NCBI GenBank assembly: GCA_947001705.1
Contig: CAMQHT010000004.1
Span: 1 to 64,000, forward strand
Direction: 5' to 3'
Source: an uncultured Collinsella sp.
Lineage (GTDB): Bacteria > Actinomycetota > Coriobacteriia > Coriobacteriales > Coriobacteriaceae
Length of the DNA: 64,000 bases
The position numbers and the translations under genes are program-made. Under the pieces are notes generated by a model. The model worked only from the letters and a program-made list of their open reading frames with translations. It was not told the origin of the DNA and did not search any database. This document shows, piece after piece, positions 24,642-32,353 of the stretch. Position 1 is the first letter of the stretch. Every line of letters starts with the position of its first letter.

Positions 24642-24657
24642 GACCTAAGGAGAGAAC

Positions 24658-24918
24658 ATGACTGATTCGCGTAACTCGCGTAAGGTCCGTACGGGTGTCG
24701 TTACCTCCGTCTCCGGTGCCAAGACCATTGTTGTCACCATCACCGAGCGCAAGCGTCACCCCAAGTACGGCAAGATGATGACCAGCTCCAAGAAGCTGCA
24801 CGCTCACGACGAGGAGTGCACGGCTGGCGTGGGCGATACCGTCCGCGTTATGGAGACCCGTCCTATGTCCAAGATGAAGCGTTGGCGCCTCATCGAGGTC
24901 GTCGAGCGCGCTAAATAA
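24658..24918 (+). CDS. rpsQ: 30S ribosomal protein S17
   Basis: S17 is a primary 16S rRNA-binding protein of the 30S body. The 86-residue OB-fold protein has RTGVVTSVSGAKTIVVTITE and the later GDTVRVMETRPMSKMKRW signature. AAGGAGA precedes the ATG. The usual S10 operon ends here, and a 118-nt spacer with a hairpin precedes rplN. Confidence 0.96.
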   Translation: MTDSRNSRKVRTGVVTSVSGAKTIVVTITERKRHPKYGKMMTSSKKLHAHDEECTAGVGDTVRVMETRPMSKMKRWRLIEVVERAK

Positions 24919-24945
24919 GCAGTCGCTCTTACGACTTGTACGTTT

Positions 24946-25011
24946 CCGAAGATGTGCGTATGCCTGGCTTGCATACCACGGGCCGTATAAAGGCTGCGCA
25001 CCTCTCTTCGG
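24946..25011 (+). promoter_or_regulatory. Structured spacer upstream of rplN
   Basis: CCGAAGA pairs with TCTTCGG and GTGCG with CGCAC around a region containing GTATAAAGG. It may be a leader or carry a promoter for the rplN-rplX pair. Confidence 0.4.
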
Positions 25012-25036
25012 TTCTTAGTTCGGAGGAACATCTACC

Positions 25037-25405
25037 ATGATTCAGATGCAAACCATGCTGAACGTCGCCGACAACTCCGGCGCTCGCAAGATTCGCTGCA
25101 TCAAGGTGCTTGGCGGTTCCAAGCGTCGTTATGCAGGCATCGGCGATGTGTTCATCGGTGCTGTCCAGGAGGCTACCCCTGGCGCCAACGTCAAGAAGAA
25201 GGACGTTGTCCGTTGCGTCGTCGTTCGCACCGTTAAGGAGATCCGCCGCAAGGATGGCTCCTACATTCGCTTTGATGAGAACGCCTGCGTTGTCATCAAC
25301 AACGATGGTTCGCCCGTCGGCACCCGTATCTTCGGGCCCGTCGCTCGCGAGCTTCGTGACAAGAAGTACATGAAGATCGTCTCGCTCGCTCCCGAGACCC
25401 TGTAG
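25037..25405 (+). CDS. rplN: 50S ribosomal protein L14
   Basis: L14 forms an inter-subunit bridge. The 122-residue protein starts MIQMQTMLNVADNSGARKIR and has the AVVxxTKKE-like region VVRTVKEIRRKDGSYIRFD, then GTRIFGPVARELR. CGGAGG lies upstream. It opens the spc part of the cluster, which here stops after rplX. Confidence 0.97.
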   Translation: MIQMQTMLNVADNSGARKIRCIKVLGGSKRRYAGIGDVFIGAVQEATPGANVKKKDVVRCVVVRTVKEIRRKDGSYIRFDENACVVINNDGSPVGTRIFGPVARELRDKKYMKIVSLAPETL

Positions 25406-25418
25406 TTAGGGGAGATAT

Positions 25419-25724
25419 ATGTATATCAAGAAGGGCGATAAGGTCCAGGTTCTCTCTGGTAAGGATCGCGGCAAGCAGGGCGTTGTCCTGCGTGCTCTCC
25501 CCGCCGAGAACAAGGTCGTTGTCGAGGGCGTTTCGGTCGTCAAGAAGGCCGTCAAGCCCAACGCTGCCAACCAGCAGGGCGGCATCGTTTCGCAGGAGGC
25601 TCCCATCGACGCCTCCAACGTCAATCTCGTTTGCCCCGAGTGCGGTAAGGTTACCCGCGTCGGTCACGAGAAGGACGGCAAGAACAAGCTGCGCGTCTGC
25701 AAGAAGTGCGGCCACAAGTTCTAA
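25419..25724 (+). CDS. rplX: 50S ribosomal protein L24
   Basis: L24 starts 50S assembly and sits near the tunnel exit. The 101-residue protein has the KOW motif KKGDKVQVLSGKDRGKQG near the N-terminus. The C-terminal half contains a CxxC...CxxC pattern (CPECGKVTR and CKKCGHKF), which suggests a zinc-binding form. A strong terminator follows, and the expected next gene rplE lies 33 kb further on. Confidence 0.96.
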   Translation: MYIKKGDKVQVLSGKDRGKQGVVLRALPAENKVVVEGVSVVKKAVKPNAANQQGGIVSQEAPIDASNVNLVCPECGKVTRVGHEKDGKNKLRVCKKCGHKF

Positions 25725-25753
25725 GCTGCCCGCAACAACAAGTTGCTAGCAAA

Positions 25754-25787
25754 GGCCCGGATGCCCCACGGCACCCGGGTCTTTTTC
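25754..25787 (+). terminator. Terminator after rplX
   Basis: GGCCCGGATGCC pairs with GGCACCCGGGTC across a short loop, followed by TTTTT. It ends ribosomal block 2. Confidence 0.85.
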
Positions 25788-25870
25788 TATCCCTACTCAT
25801 TGGGGACAGACTTAAAGGAGTGGCCGTTGAGGACGTTTTTTAACGGCTAGTTGATGGGGACGGTCTTCAA

Positions 25871-25943
25871 CTAAGTTGCGGTGAAATGGGGACTGATGAG
25901 GGGCTCTAGGGGGCCTAACAATCCCTATTTCACCGCAACTTAG
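25871..25943. repeat. Family C inverted repeat, copy 1
   Basis: Arms 25871-25893 and 25921-25943 match at 21 of 23 positions (CTAAGTTGCGGTGAAAT...). The same arm sequence recurs at 58461-58527, near the other edge of the 33-kb block that separates rplX from rplE. The centre differs between copies. Confidence 0.75.
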
Positions 25944-25983
25944 GTGAGGTCTGTGGTAATGCGCGGCGATTGGATGAATGCGG

Positions 25984-26033
25984 CAGGAAAGGAACGTCCC
26001 CATGTGCCGGCATCCGGGGACGTTCCTTTCCTG
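25984..26033. repeat. Perfect 18-bp hairpin
   Basis: CAGGAAAGGAACGTCCCC (25984-26001) and its exact complement (26016-26033) enclose 14 nt. No T-run follows on either strand, so it is not an obvious terminator. Confidence 0.7.
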
Positions 26034-26100
26034 TCGGCAGTTTGGGACAGTCCTTTGTGGCCAGATGATTCGTATCGAGCGTTACCTTCCAGGGATCAAT

Positions 26101-26232
26101 CGGTGCGTGTTTGTGCGTATTTGCCTGCGTGAGAATGCGTGAACGTGTGTGTATATGCGTCATTTACGGTCGAATAGTGACCGTTTGGCGGTAATACGCG
26201 CAAAAGCACGCACATACACGCGTATTTGTGCG
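26101..26232. promoter_or_regulatory. TGCGTG-rich tract, possible operator array
   Basis: Repeated TGCGTG, GTGCGTATTTG and inverted CACGCACATACACG units fill about 130 nt upstream of the oxidoreductase/DeoR pair. DeoR-type regulators often bind repeated half-sites in their own promoter region; the assignment is inferred. Confidence 0.4.
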
Positions 26233-26283
26233 AATATAGAGCTGTCAGAAATGCAAGACTTTCCATGACACAGGAGGCACATG

Positions 26284-27363
26284 ATGGCAGATTCCAAACA
26301 GGCTCCGCTCGATGCCGCGGCAGCCGCAAAGGCGGCGTTCGCTTCGGTTCAGGACAAGCCGTTCCCTAACGACATCTTTACGGCCCCCGAGCTCCGTTGG
26401 GCTGTGATCGGCTGCGGCGTTATCGCCAACCAGATGGCTCAGTCCCTCGCCCTTGCCGGCCGCAAGCTCGCGGGCGTTGCCAACCGTACCCTTTCCAAGG
26501 CGCAAACGTTTGCCGAGCAGTATGGCGTCGAGAAAGTGTACGACTCGGTCGAGGACCTCTACGCCGATCCGGACATCGATGCCGTCTATATCACCACGCC
26601 GCACAACACGCACATCACCTACCTGCGCGCCGCTCTGGCCGCCGGCAAGCACGCGCTCTGCGAGAAGGCCATCACGCTTAACTCTGCCGAGCTCGATGAG
26701 GCCCGCGCTATCGCCGACGAACACAACGTGGTCCTTATGGACGCCACAACCGTGCTCCACATGCCGCTGTACCAGGAGCTCCGTCGTCGCATGGATGCGG
26801 GCGACTTTGGTCGCATGAACCTCGCGCAGCTCAACTTTGGCAGCTATAAGGAGTACGGTGACCTGACCAACCGCTTCTACAACCGTAATCTTGCCGGCGG
26901 TGCCATGCTCGATATCGGCGTGTACGCGCTCTCCGTCATGCGACTGTTTATGGCCAGCCAGCCCACCGAGGTCGTCTCTCTGGGCAACACCTGCGAGACT
27001 GGCGTCGACGTCGCGGGCGGTATTGTCTGCCGTAACGCCGAGCAGCAGCTGGGCGTCGTGAGTCTTACGCTTCACTCCAAGCAGCCCAAGCGCTCGGTCA
27101 TCAGCTTCGATAAGTGCTATATCGAGGTCAACGAGTATCCGCGCGCCGATCACGCGACCATCGTGTGGACCGCAGACGGTCACCGCGAGGAGGTCCACGC
27201 TGGTACCGAGGCCTATGCCCTGTGCTACGAGATGGCCGATCTAGAGAAGGCCGTTGCCGGCGACGATTCGAAGCGCGAGCTTCTGGGCTATGCTTCTGAT
27301 GTTATGGAGCTTATGACCAAGCTCCGCGCCGATTGGGGAGTCGTGTACCCCGAGGAGGAGTAA
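26284..27363 (+). CDS. Gfo/Idh/MocA family oxidoreductase
   Basis: The 359-residue protein has the NAD(P)-binding Rossmann motif VIGCGVIANQ at about residue 40 after a longer than usual N-terminal extension. It also has the family motif CEKAITLN around the catalytic lysine and a C-terminal substrate domain. These enzymes oxidise or reduce sugars, inositols or related polyols; the substrate is unknown. GGAGG fits best with ATG 26284, although 26281 is also an ATG. A DeoR regulator gene starts 3 nt after its stop, suggesting control by a sugar phosphate. Confidence 0.85.
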   Translation: MADSKQAPLDAAAAAKAAFASVQDKPFPNDIFTAPELRWAVIGCGVIANQMAQSLALAGRKLAGVANRTLSKAQTFAEQYGVEKVYDSVEDLYADPDIDAVYITTPHNTHITYLRAALAAGKHALCEKAITLNSAELDEARAIADEHNVVLMDATTVLHMPLYQELRRRMDAGDFGRMNLAQLNFGSYKEYGDLTNRFYNRNLAGGAMLDIGVYALSVMRLFMASQPTEVVSLGNTCETGVDVAGGIVCRNAEQQLGVVSLTLHSKQPKRSVISFDKCYIEVNEYPRADHATIVWTADGHREEVHAGTEAYALCYEMADLEKAVAGDDSKRELLGYASDVMELMTKLRADWGVVYPEEE

Positions 27364-27366
27364 GCG

Positions 27367-28113
27367 ATGCTTGCGGAAGATAGGCTCAACGCGATCGTGT
27401 CGATGGTGCAGCAGGCTGGCTCGGTTACCGTGCCGGAGCTTGCTGAGGCCCTGGGCGTGACGCCGTCCACCATTCGCCGTGACTTGCAAACGCTCGACCG
27501 CGCGCACCGCATCGCCAAAGTGCATGGCGGCGCGACGAGTCTTGAGCGCGCGCACGTGACGCGCGACCTGACGATCAGCGAGCGCAGCGATCTCCATAAC
27601 GACGACAAGGAGCGCATTTGTGCCCGTGCCGCGGCCCTCGTGGAGCCCGATAGCTTCGTGTACATCGATTCGGGCTCCACGACGCTCAGGCTCATCGAGC
27701 ATCTTCCACATCTCGATGGTGTCACCTATGTGACCGACTCTGTGCTCCATGCTCAGCATCTCGCTCTGCGCGGTATGCGCACTGTGGTGCTGGGCGGCGA
27801 GCTTAAGCCCGAGACCGAGGCGCTTGTTGGTCCCGATGCCCTGGCAACCCTGGACCGCTATAACTTCAACTGTGGTTTTTGGGGCTCCAACGGCATCGCC
27901 GCCGAGCAGGGCTTTACGACGCCCGATATCGAGGAAGCGCAGGTCAAGCGTATCTCGATGCGCCATACGGCTAAACGCTTCGTAATTTCGGACGCCAGCA
28001 AATTTGGCATGGTGGCGCCCGTCAAGTTCGCGGACTTCCGCGATGCAACGATCATCACCGCGGGCGAGGTTCCCGCCAAGTACCAGTCTATGGACAACGT
28101 TACCACGGTCTAA
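27367..28113 (+). CDS. DeoR family transcriptional regulator
   Basis: DeoR repressors usually respond to sugar phosphates. The 248-residue protein has the N-terminal winged helix-turn-helix with VTVPELAEALGVTPSTIRRD and KVHGGATS, followed by the ligand-binding domain with IDSGSTTLRLIEHL. It is 3 nt downstream of the oxidoreductase gene and probably regulates it through the repeat-rich region before that gene. Confidence 0.9.
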   Translation: MLAEDRLNAIVSMVQQAGSVTVPELAEALGVTPSTIRRDLQTLDRAHRIAKVHGGATSLERAHVTRDLTISERSDLHNDDKERICARAAALVEPDSFVYIDSGSTTLRLIEHLPHLDGVTYVTDSVLHAQHLALRGMRTVVLGGELKPETEALVGPDALATLDRYNFNCGFWGSNGIAAEQGFTTPDIEEAQVKRISMRHTAKRFVISDASKFGMVAPVKFADFRDATIITAGEVPAKYQSMDNVTTV

Positions 28114-28137
28114 CGACAGGGGACAGGACAGGGCCAA

Positions 28138-28174
28138 AACCACCACAAAGGTGCCTGTCCCCATCGTGGTGGTT
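28138..28174. repeat. Small inverted repeat
   Basis: AACCACCAC and GTGGTGGTT enclose a segment with CCTGTCCCC. A GGGGACAG word lies just upstream. It resembles other palindromes in this window that carry GGGACAG words. Confidence 0.5.
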
Positions 28175-28180
28175 CAATAG

Positions 28181-28221
28181 AAAAGCGGCAACGTCCATCG
28201 GGGGCGCTGCCGCTTTTGTTG
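28181..28221. terminator. Bidirectional terminator
   Basis: AAAAGCGGCA faces TGCCGCTTTTG, with A-runs before and T-runs after. It could serve the DeoR gene (+) and the pseudouridine synthase gene (-). Confidence 0.75.
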
Positions 28222-28233
28222 TATGCCGGTTTG

Positions 28234-28288
28234 TCTCGGTCTGTAACATCTAGGGTCGATTTTGCCGAGTTACTGTTACAGATTGAGA
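28234..28288. repeat. 15-bp inverted repeat
   Basis: TCTCGGTCTGTAACA and TGTTACAGATTGAGA pair throughout if two G-U pairs are allowed. No second copy was noticed. Confidence 0.45.
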
Positions 28289-28364
28289 TGAATGGACGCC
28301 AGGCCCACCAAGGCTACCTTGAAGGGGATGGGCACCATAGTGGTGGCTTGACGTTTGCCCAGAT

Positions 28365-28406
28365 AAAACCTGCCAAAATAAACCTGTCCCTTTTTTGGCA
28401 GGTTTT
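28365..28406 (+). repeat. Family B repeat, copy 3
   Basis: AAAACCTGCCAAAA and TTTTGGCAGGTTTT are perfect inverse complements with the shared TAAACCTGTCCC in the centre. The right arm contains the stop codon of the pseudouridine synthase gene on the minus strand. Confidence 0.7.
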
Positions 28407-29064
28407 AGGGCCCCCAGGGGCAGGGGGCTTCGATGTGGATGTGCTCGCCGGTTACGGGATGCGTAAAGGACACGCTGTGGGCGTGGAGCATGAGGCCACA
28501 AGGACGCGGCGTCCCGTACAGGTCGTCGCCCACCAGGGGATGGCGCTCGCTCGCCAGGTGCACGCGAATCTGGTGTTTGCGGCCGGTGAGCAGCTCGACA
28601 TCGATATACGAGCGCGTGGGCAGGCCGCGGCGGCTCTTAAGACGCTTGAGCACCTTCACGCGCGTTTGAGACGGCTTGCCGCTGGCGCCGACGCGCATCT
28701 TTCGGCTGTCGTGACGGTCGCGGGCGATGGGCTTGTCGATGAGCTTTTCGTTCCAGTCGATCTTGCCCTCGGCGAGCGCCAGGTAGTGCTTTTCGAACGC
28801 GTGGTCGATGATCATCTGGTCAAAGGCGGGCTGCGTCTGCTTGTCGAGTGAGAACAGCACCACGCCGGTGGTGTCACGGTCCAGGCGATTGAGCGGCTGC
28901 ATGTCGGTCGCGGCAAAGCCGTCGCCCATCGCCAGCAGCAGGTCGCTGGCGTAGTCGGTAAATGTGCGCTCGCCGGTGCCGTCACCGTGGACGATCATGC
29001 CGGCGGGCTTGTCGATGGCCATGAGCCAGGCGTCGCAGTAGAGGACTTGAGGTTCTTCGTTCAC
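28405..29064 (-). CDS. RluA family pseudouridine synthase
   Basis: These enzymes convert specific uridines in rRNA or tRNA to pseudouridine. The 219-residue protein has the catalytic RLDRDTTG motif with Asp at about residue 62, and TGRKHQIRVHLA near the C-terminus. No S4 RNA-binding domain is present at the N-terminus, and the protein is short for the family. It starts at GTG with GAAAGG upstream, 16 nt after the U32 gene. The target uridine is unknown. Confidence 0.9.
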   Translation of the reverse strand: MNEEPQVLYCDAWLMAIDKPAGMIVHGDGTGERTFTDYASDLLLAMGDGFAATDMQPLNRLDRDTTGVVLFSLDKQTQPAFDQMIIDHAFEKHYLALAEGKIDWNEKLIDKPIARDRHDSRKMRVGASGKPSQTRVKVLKRLKSRRGLPTRSYIDVELLTGRKHQIRVHLASERHPLVGDDLYGTPRPCGLMLHAHSVSFTHPVTGEHIHIEAPCPWGP

Positions 29065-29079
29065 GTGTAAGCCTTTCGG

Positions 29080-31575
29080 TTAGCTAATTCCCACAAACAT
29101 GCAGCCCGAGGTGGCGCCGCGCAGGCGGGCGGCCGGCTTGCGGCCGGCTTGAGCCGCCTCGACAGCGCGACGGACGCGAGCGACGGCACGGCCAATCTCA
29201 TCGGCCTCGAGCAAGGTTCCGTCGACCATAAGACGGCGCACGCCGGCGTCGAGCAGCTGTGGAACCTGCGGCGTGAGGTCGATGGGGTAGGCGTCGTACA
29301 GGCGAGAGCGGCCGTGGATGTCGGTGCGGACGGGCATGACCTTTCCGTCGATATTCTTGAGCGAGAGCTTGCGGGCACGCAGGCGGCAGTTGGCACAATC
29401 GTGGATGCAGCCGTTGGCAACCTGCAGAATGCAATGCTCGCTTGTCATGACGCGCGGGCGGCCAAAGACGGTGATGCCCAGAGCCGCGGGCGCGGCGGCG
29501 CCGAGCGAGACAATCTCGTCGAGCGTGATCTCGGGCGAGAGCCAAAACGCACCGGCTCCGCGTTCGGCGAGTGCCTCCATGCAGGGCGTGTTGTGCACCG
29601 GCAGGCAAGAGCGAATCTCGGCCGTGGCGCCGGCCTGCGCGGCTATGGCGAGCTCGGAGATATTGCCGACGGCGACCGTGGCTCCGGCATTGATCCAGGG
29701 ATCGACGCGCTCGTGGTCGACGGCGCGGCAGACCTCGTCGAGTACGGGTACGATGCCCTGCTCAAGCGCATCGGCGGGGGAGAGTCCGGCAGCCTCGAGC
29801 GCATCGGTGGTCATGTAGATGCGCGTTGCACCCTCGGCGCGAGCTGCCTCGGCGGCTTCGAGTGTGGTGACGGCGGCGCAGATCTGCGGCTCGTCGCGGT
29901 AGTGCTCGGGCGCGGGGCGGGAATCACTGGTGACAATCGCCGGCAGCTCGAGCGTTTTCGCGCGCTCCGCGTACGGCGCCAGAATGGCCTCTTCCAGCGC
30001 CTTGCAAGCGGCGGCGCGTACCTTATGTACGGCGGAGAAACCCATGCCACAGCCCTCATCGAGCGCCACCTCAAAGCTCGCAGCCTCAAAGGGGGAGGAG
30101 CCCATGCGGCCCACATGCTCAATTAGGTCTGCCGCCTCGACGTCGCGGGTCTTGGCGGCCTCGACGGTGAAGCCCGTGGCGGTGGCGGTGAGCGCGGGGT
30201 TGTCACAGCAGGTGAGTGTGACAGTAAACGGCTCGCCCAGACGCGCCACGACGGACACATCAACAGCTCGGCGGCGCAGCACATCGCGCTTGAGCGCGGC
30301 GCCGGCGGCGTCGATGGCACGCTGACTGCGAATCACGCGGACGCGGCAGCCCTCGGGCATGCTGCGGGGTACGCGACATTCGATGACTTCACCGGCTGCG
30401 GCATCATCGGCGGCAATGGTGGTCAGGAACTGGTCAAACTCGTTATCGTGGCGAAGCTCCAGCAGGTCGCCCTTGCCCACGGGCTCAAACAGCTCAATGC
30501 GGGCGATGGCGGCGCGGCGACGGCGGTCGTCGGGCTTGAGGCCGCGCACATCGCGGTTGGCCGGGCGGCTGCCCAGCACCGTGCCCACGATCTGGCCGCG
30601 GTTGTTGGAACGCTCATAGCTCATCATCTCGTCGCCCGAGGTGCCGTCCTGATAGGCGTGCGTAAAGTCGCGGTTAAAGCAGCGCTTGAGCTGGCGCTGG
30701 CGGGCGGCTTTCTCGTCCTTGGCAACGGTGGTTCCGGCCAGCATGTCATCAATCTGATGACGATACACGTCGACGATGGAATACACGTAATCGGGCGCCT
30801 TCATGCGGCCCTCGAGCTTGAGCGACGCAGCGCCGGCGTCATACAGGCGGCGAACAAGTTGTGAGGTGTTGGTGTCACGCGGGCACAGCGCGCGCTCGCG
30901 ACCGGCAGGGGAGAGCGAGCGACCGTTCTCGTCGATCAGCTCGTAGGGCAAGCGGCAGGGCTGGGCGCACATGCCACGGTTGGCCGATCGTCCCGCCATG
31001 GCAAAGCTCGAAAGCAGACACAGGCCAGAGTAGCAAAAGCAGATGGCGCCATGGCTAAAGACCTCAAGGTCCACATCGGGCGCGGCATCGTGAATGGCGG
31101 CAATCTCGTCGATGGAAAGCTCGCGCGAGAGGGTCACGCGGTCGGCGCCCTGCTCGCGGCACCAAAGGGTTCCGCGGTCGTCGTGGATGTTCGCCTGGGT
31201 CGAGATATGCGTCTCGATGCCGGGCATCGTGCGCTTGACCTCAAAGAACAGGCCCCAGTCCTGGATGATGAAGGCGTCGGCGCCCAACGTGGAGCAGCGG
31301 TGGATGAGTTGCAAAGCATCGCCCATCTCGGACTGCTTGATGACGATGTTGACCGTGACGTAGACGCGCGACCCGGCTAGATGCGCGGCGCGGCAGGCTT
31401 GCTCAAAGGCCTCGTCGGTAAAGTTGGTGGCCTTGCGGCGGGCGTTGAAGCTGCCCATGCCGCAGTAGATGGCGTCTGCCCCGGCGGCGAGTGCGGCGGC
31501 AAAGGGCTCGGGCCCTCCGGCGGGCGCCAAAAGCTCGGGTCTGCGGTTGATGGTTCGACTGGCGGTTGCGGTCAT
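29080..31575 (-). CDS. U32 family peptidase, RlhA-like
   Basis: The 831-residue protein begins with the U32 domain (ELLAPAGGPEPFAAALAAGAD) and has the signature EVFSHGAICFCYSGLC with Cys residues, followed by a DUF3656-like middle and a C-terminal part with further Cys (CILQVANGCIHDCANC). E. coli RlhA, of this type, hydroxylates a 23S rRNA cytidine. The neighbour on the same strand is an RNA pseudouridine synthase, which supports an RNA modification role. A protease role cannot be excluded. Confidence 0.85.
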   Translation of the reverse strand: MTATASRTINRRPELLAPAGGPEPFAAALAAGADAIYCGMGSFNARRKATNFTDEAFEQACRAAHLAGSRVYVTVNIVIKQSEMGDALQLIHRCSTLGADAFIIQDWGLFFEVKRTMPGIETHISTQANIHDDRGTLWCREQGADRVTLSRELSIDEIAAIHDAAPDVDLEVFSHGAICFCYSGLCLLSSFAMAGRSANRGMCAQPCRLPYELIDENGRSLSPAGRERALCPRDTNTSQLVRRLYDAGAASLKLEGRMKAPDYVYSIVDVYRHQIDDMLAGTTVAKDEKAARQRQLKRCFNRDFTHAYQDGTSGDEMMSYERSNNRGQIVGTVLGSRPANRDVRGLKPDDRRRRAAIARIELFEPVGKGDLLELRHDNEFDQFLTTIAADDAAAGEVIECRVPRSMPEGCRVRVIRSQRAIDAAGAALKRDVLRRRAVDVSVVARLGEPFTVTLTCCDNPALTATATGFTVEAAKTRDVEAADLIEHVGRMGSSPFEAASFEVALDEGCGMGFSAVHKVRAAACKALEEAILAPYAERAKTLELPAIVTSDSRPAPEHYRDEPQICAAVTTLEAAEAARAEGATRIYMTTDALEAAGLSPADALEQGIVPVLDEVCRAVDHERVDPWINAGATVAVGNISELAIAAQAGATAEIRSCLPVHNTPCMEALAERGAGAFWLSPEITLDEIVSLGAAAPAALGITVFGRPRVMTSEHCILQVANGCIHDCANCRLRARKLSLKNIDGKVMPVRTDIHGRSRLYDAYPIDLTPQVPQLLDAGVRRLMVDGTLLEADEIGRAVARVRRAVEAAQAGRKPAARLRGATSGCMFVGIS

Positions 31576-31745
31576 ATCCTGCCTTTCAAAATGCTCAGAT
31601 ATTCAAAAGTATAGTGGTGCTGTTGCGGCGGACGAGCCCTGTGGCCCAAGCAGGATAAAGTCTTCAGGCAGGTCGCCGGTCGCGCCGTTCAGCGGCTGAC
31701 AGGTGCCGTTGGGCGATAAAAGATTCTCGCAACGTGATAATAATC

Positions 31746-31774
31746 TTGCATCGCGCGGAAACCTTGAGTACTAT
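31746..31774 (+). promoter_or_regulatory. ridA promoter
   Basis: TTGCAT (31746-31751) and TACTAT (31769-31774) are 17 bp apart, about 90 nt upstream of ridA. Confidence 0.55.
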
Positions 31775-31783
31775 CCCAATCAA

Positions 31784-31829
31784 GCGCGGCGTTCAGACCG
31801 AACTGTGCCTCCCGGTGTGAACGCCGCGC
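31784..31829 (+). promoter_or_regulatory. Leader hairpin of ridA
   Basis: GCGCGGCGTTCA and TGAACGCCGCGC form a perfect 12-bp stem. It would lie at the very 5' end of the transcript from the promoter at 31746 and may stabilise the mRNA. Confidence 0.5.
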
Positions 31830-31863
31830 TCACGCTTTCTCAACTGATCGTAAGGAGATAAAC

Positions 31864-32241
31864 ATGAGCAAGACCGTCGTGTCTTCCGATAACGCACCCG
31901 CAGCCATCGGACCGTATTCCCCCGGCATCCAGACCGGCAACATGGTGTTCCTGTCCGGCCAGCTGGGCATCGATCCCGCGACCGGCAAGATGCCCGAGGG
32001 CGTCGAGGCCCAGGCCAAGCAGTCCCTCGCCAACGTCGAGGCTCTGCTGACCGCTGCCGGCGCCACCTTTGCCGATGTCGTCAAGACCACGGTCTACCTG
32101 GCCGACATCGCCGACTTCGCCGCCGTGAACGAGATCTACGCCTCCAAGTTCGAGGCCCCGTTCCCCGCGCGCAGCGCCTTCCAGGTTGCCGCCCTTCCGG
32201 CTGGCGGTCTGGTCGAGATCGAGGTCGTCGCCGCTCTCTAA
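31864..32241 (+). CDS. ridA: RidA family enamine/imine deaminase
   Basis: RidA hydrolyses reactive enamine and imine intermediates released by PLP enzymes. The 125-residue protein has AIGPYSPGIQ, LSGQLGIDP and the active-site arginine in PARSAFQVAALP with the final glutamate near VEIEVVA. AAGGAG precedes the ATG. YgeX in this window is a PLP lyase that releases 2-aminoacrylate-type intermediates, so a protective role is plausible but inferred. Confidence 0.92.
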   Translation: MSKTVVSSDNAPAAIGPYSPGIQTGNMVFLSGQLGIDPATGKMPEGVEAQAKQSLANVEALLTAAGATFADVVKTTVYLADIADFAAVNEIYASKFEAPFPARSAFQVAALPAGGLVEIEVVAAL

Positions 32242-32270
32242 GGCGTTGGCCACAACTAAACATGAAGTGC

Positions 32271-32310
32271 AAAAAGACCCTGCAGCGCGTGCGAGCTGCA
32301 GGGTCTTTTG
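32271..32310. terminator. Bidirectional terminator between ridA and regulator
   Basis: AAAAAGACCCTGCAGC pairs with GCTGCAGGGTCTTTT, between convergent genes. Confidence 0.9.
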
Positions 32311-32353
32311 TCAGGTGACGAATCGCTTGTGGAGCCGCGCTCCATTTTGCTCG

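Larger units (their letters stand above)
25788..26283. other. Gene-free stretch between rplX and the oxidoreductase gene
   Basis: This 496-nt region holds no convincing gene. It contains the Family C repeat (25871-25943), a perfect 18-bp hairpin (25984-26033), and a TGCGTG-rich tract (26101-26232) before the oxidoreductase gene. Confidence 0.7.

Noticed and set aside
28216..28851. Plus-strand open frame opposite the pseudouridine synthase gene
   Set aside because: The minus-strand protein has the catalytic RLDRD motif; the plus-strand frame begins in a repeat and has no similarity.
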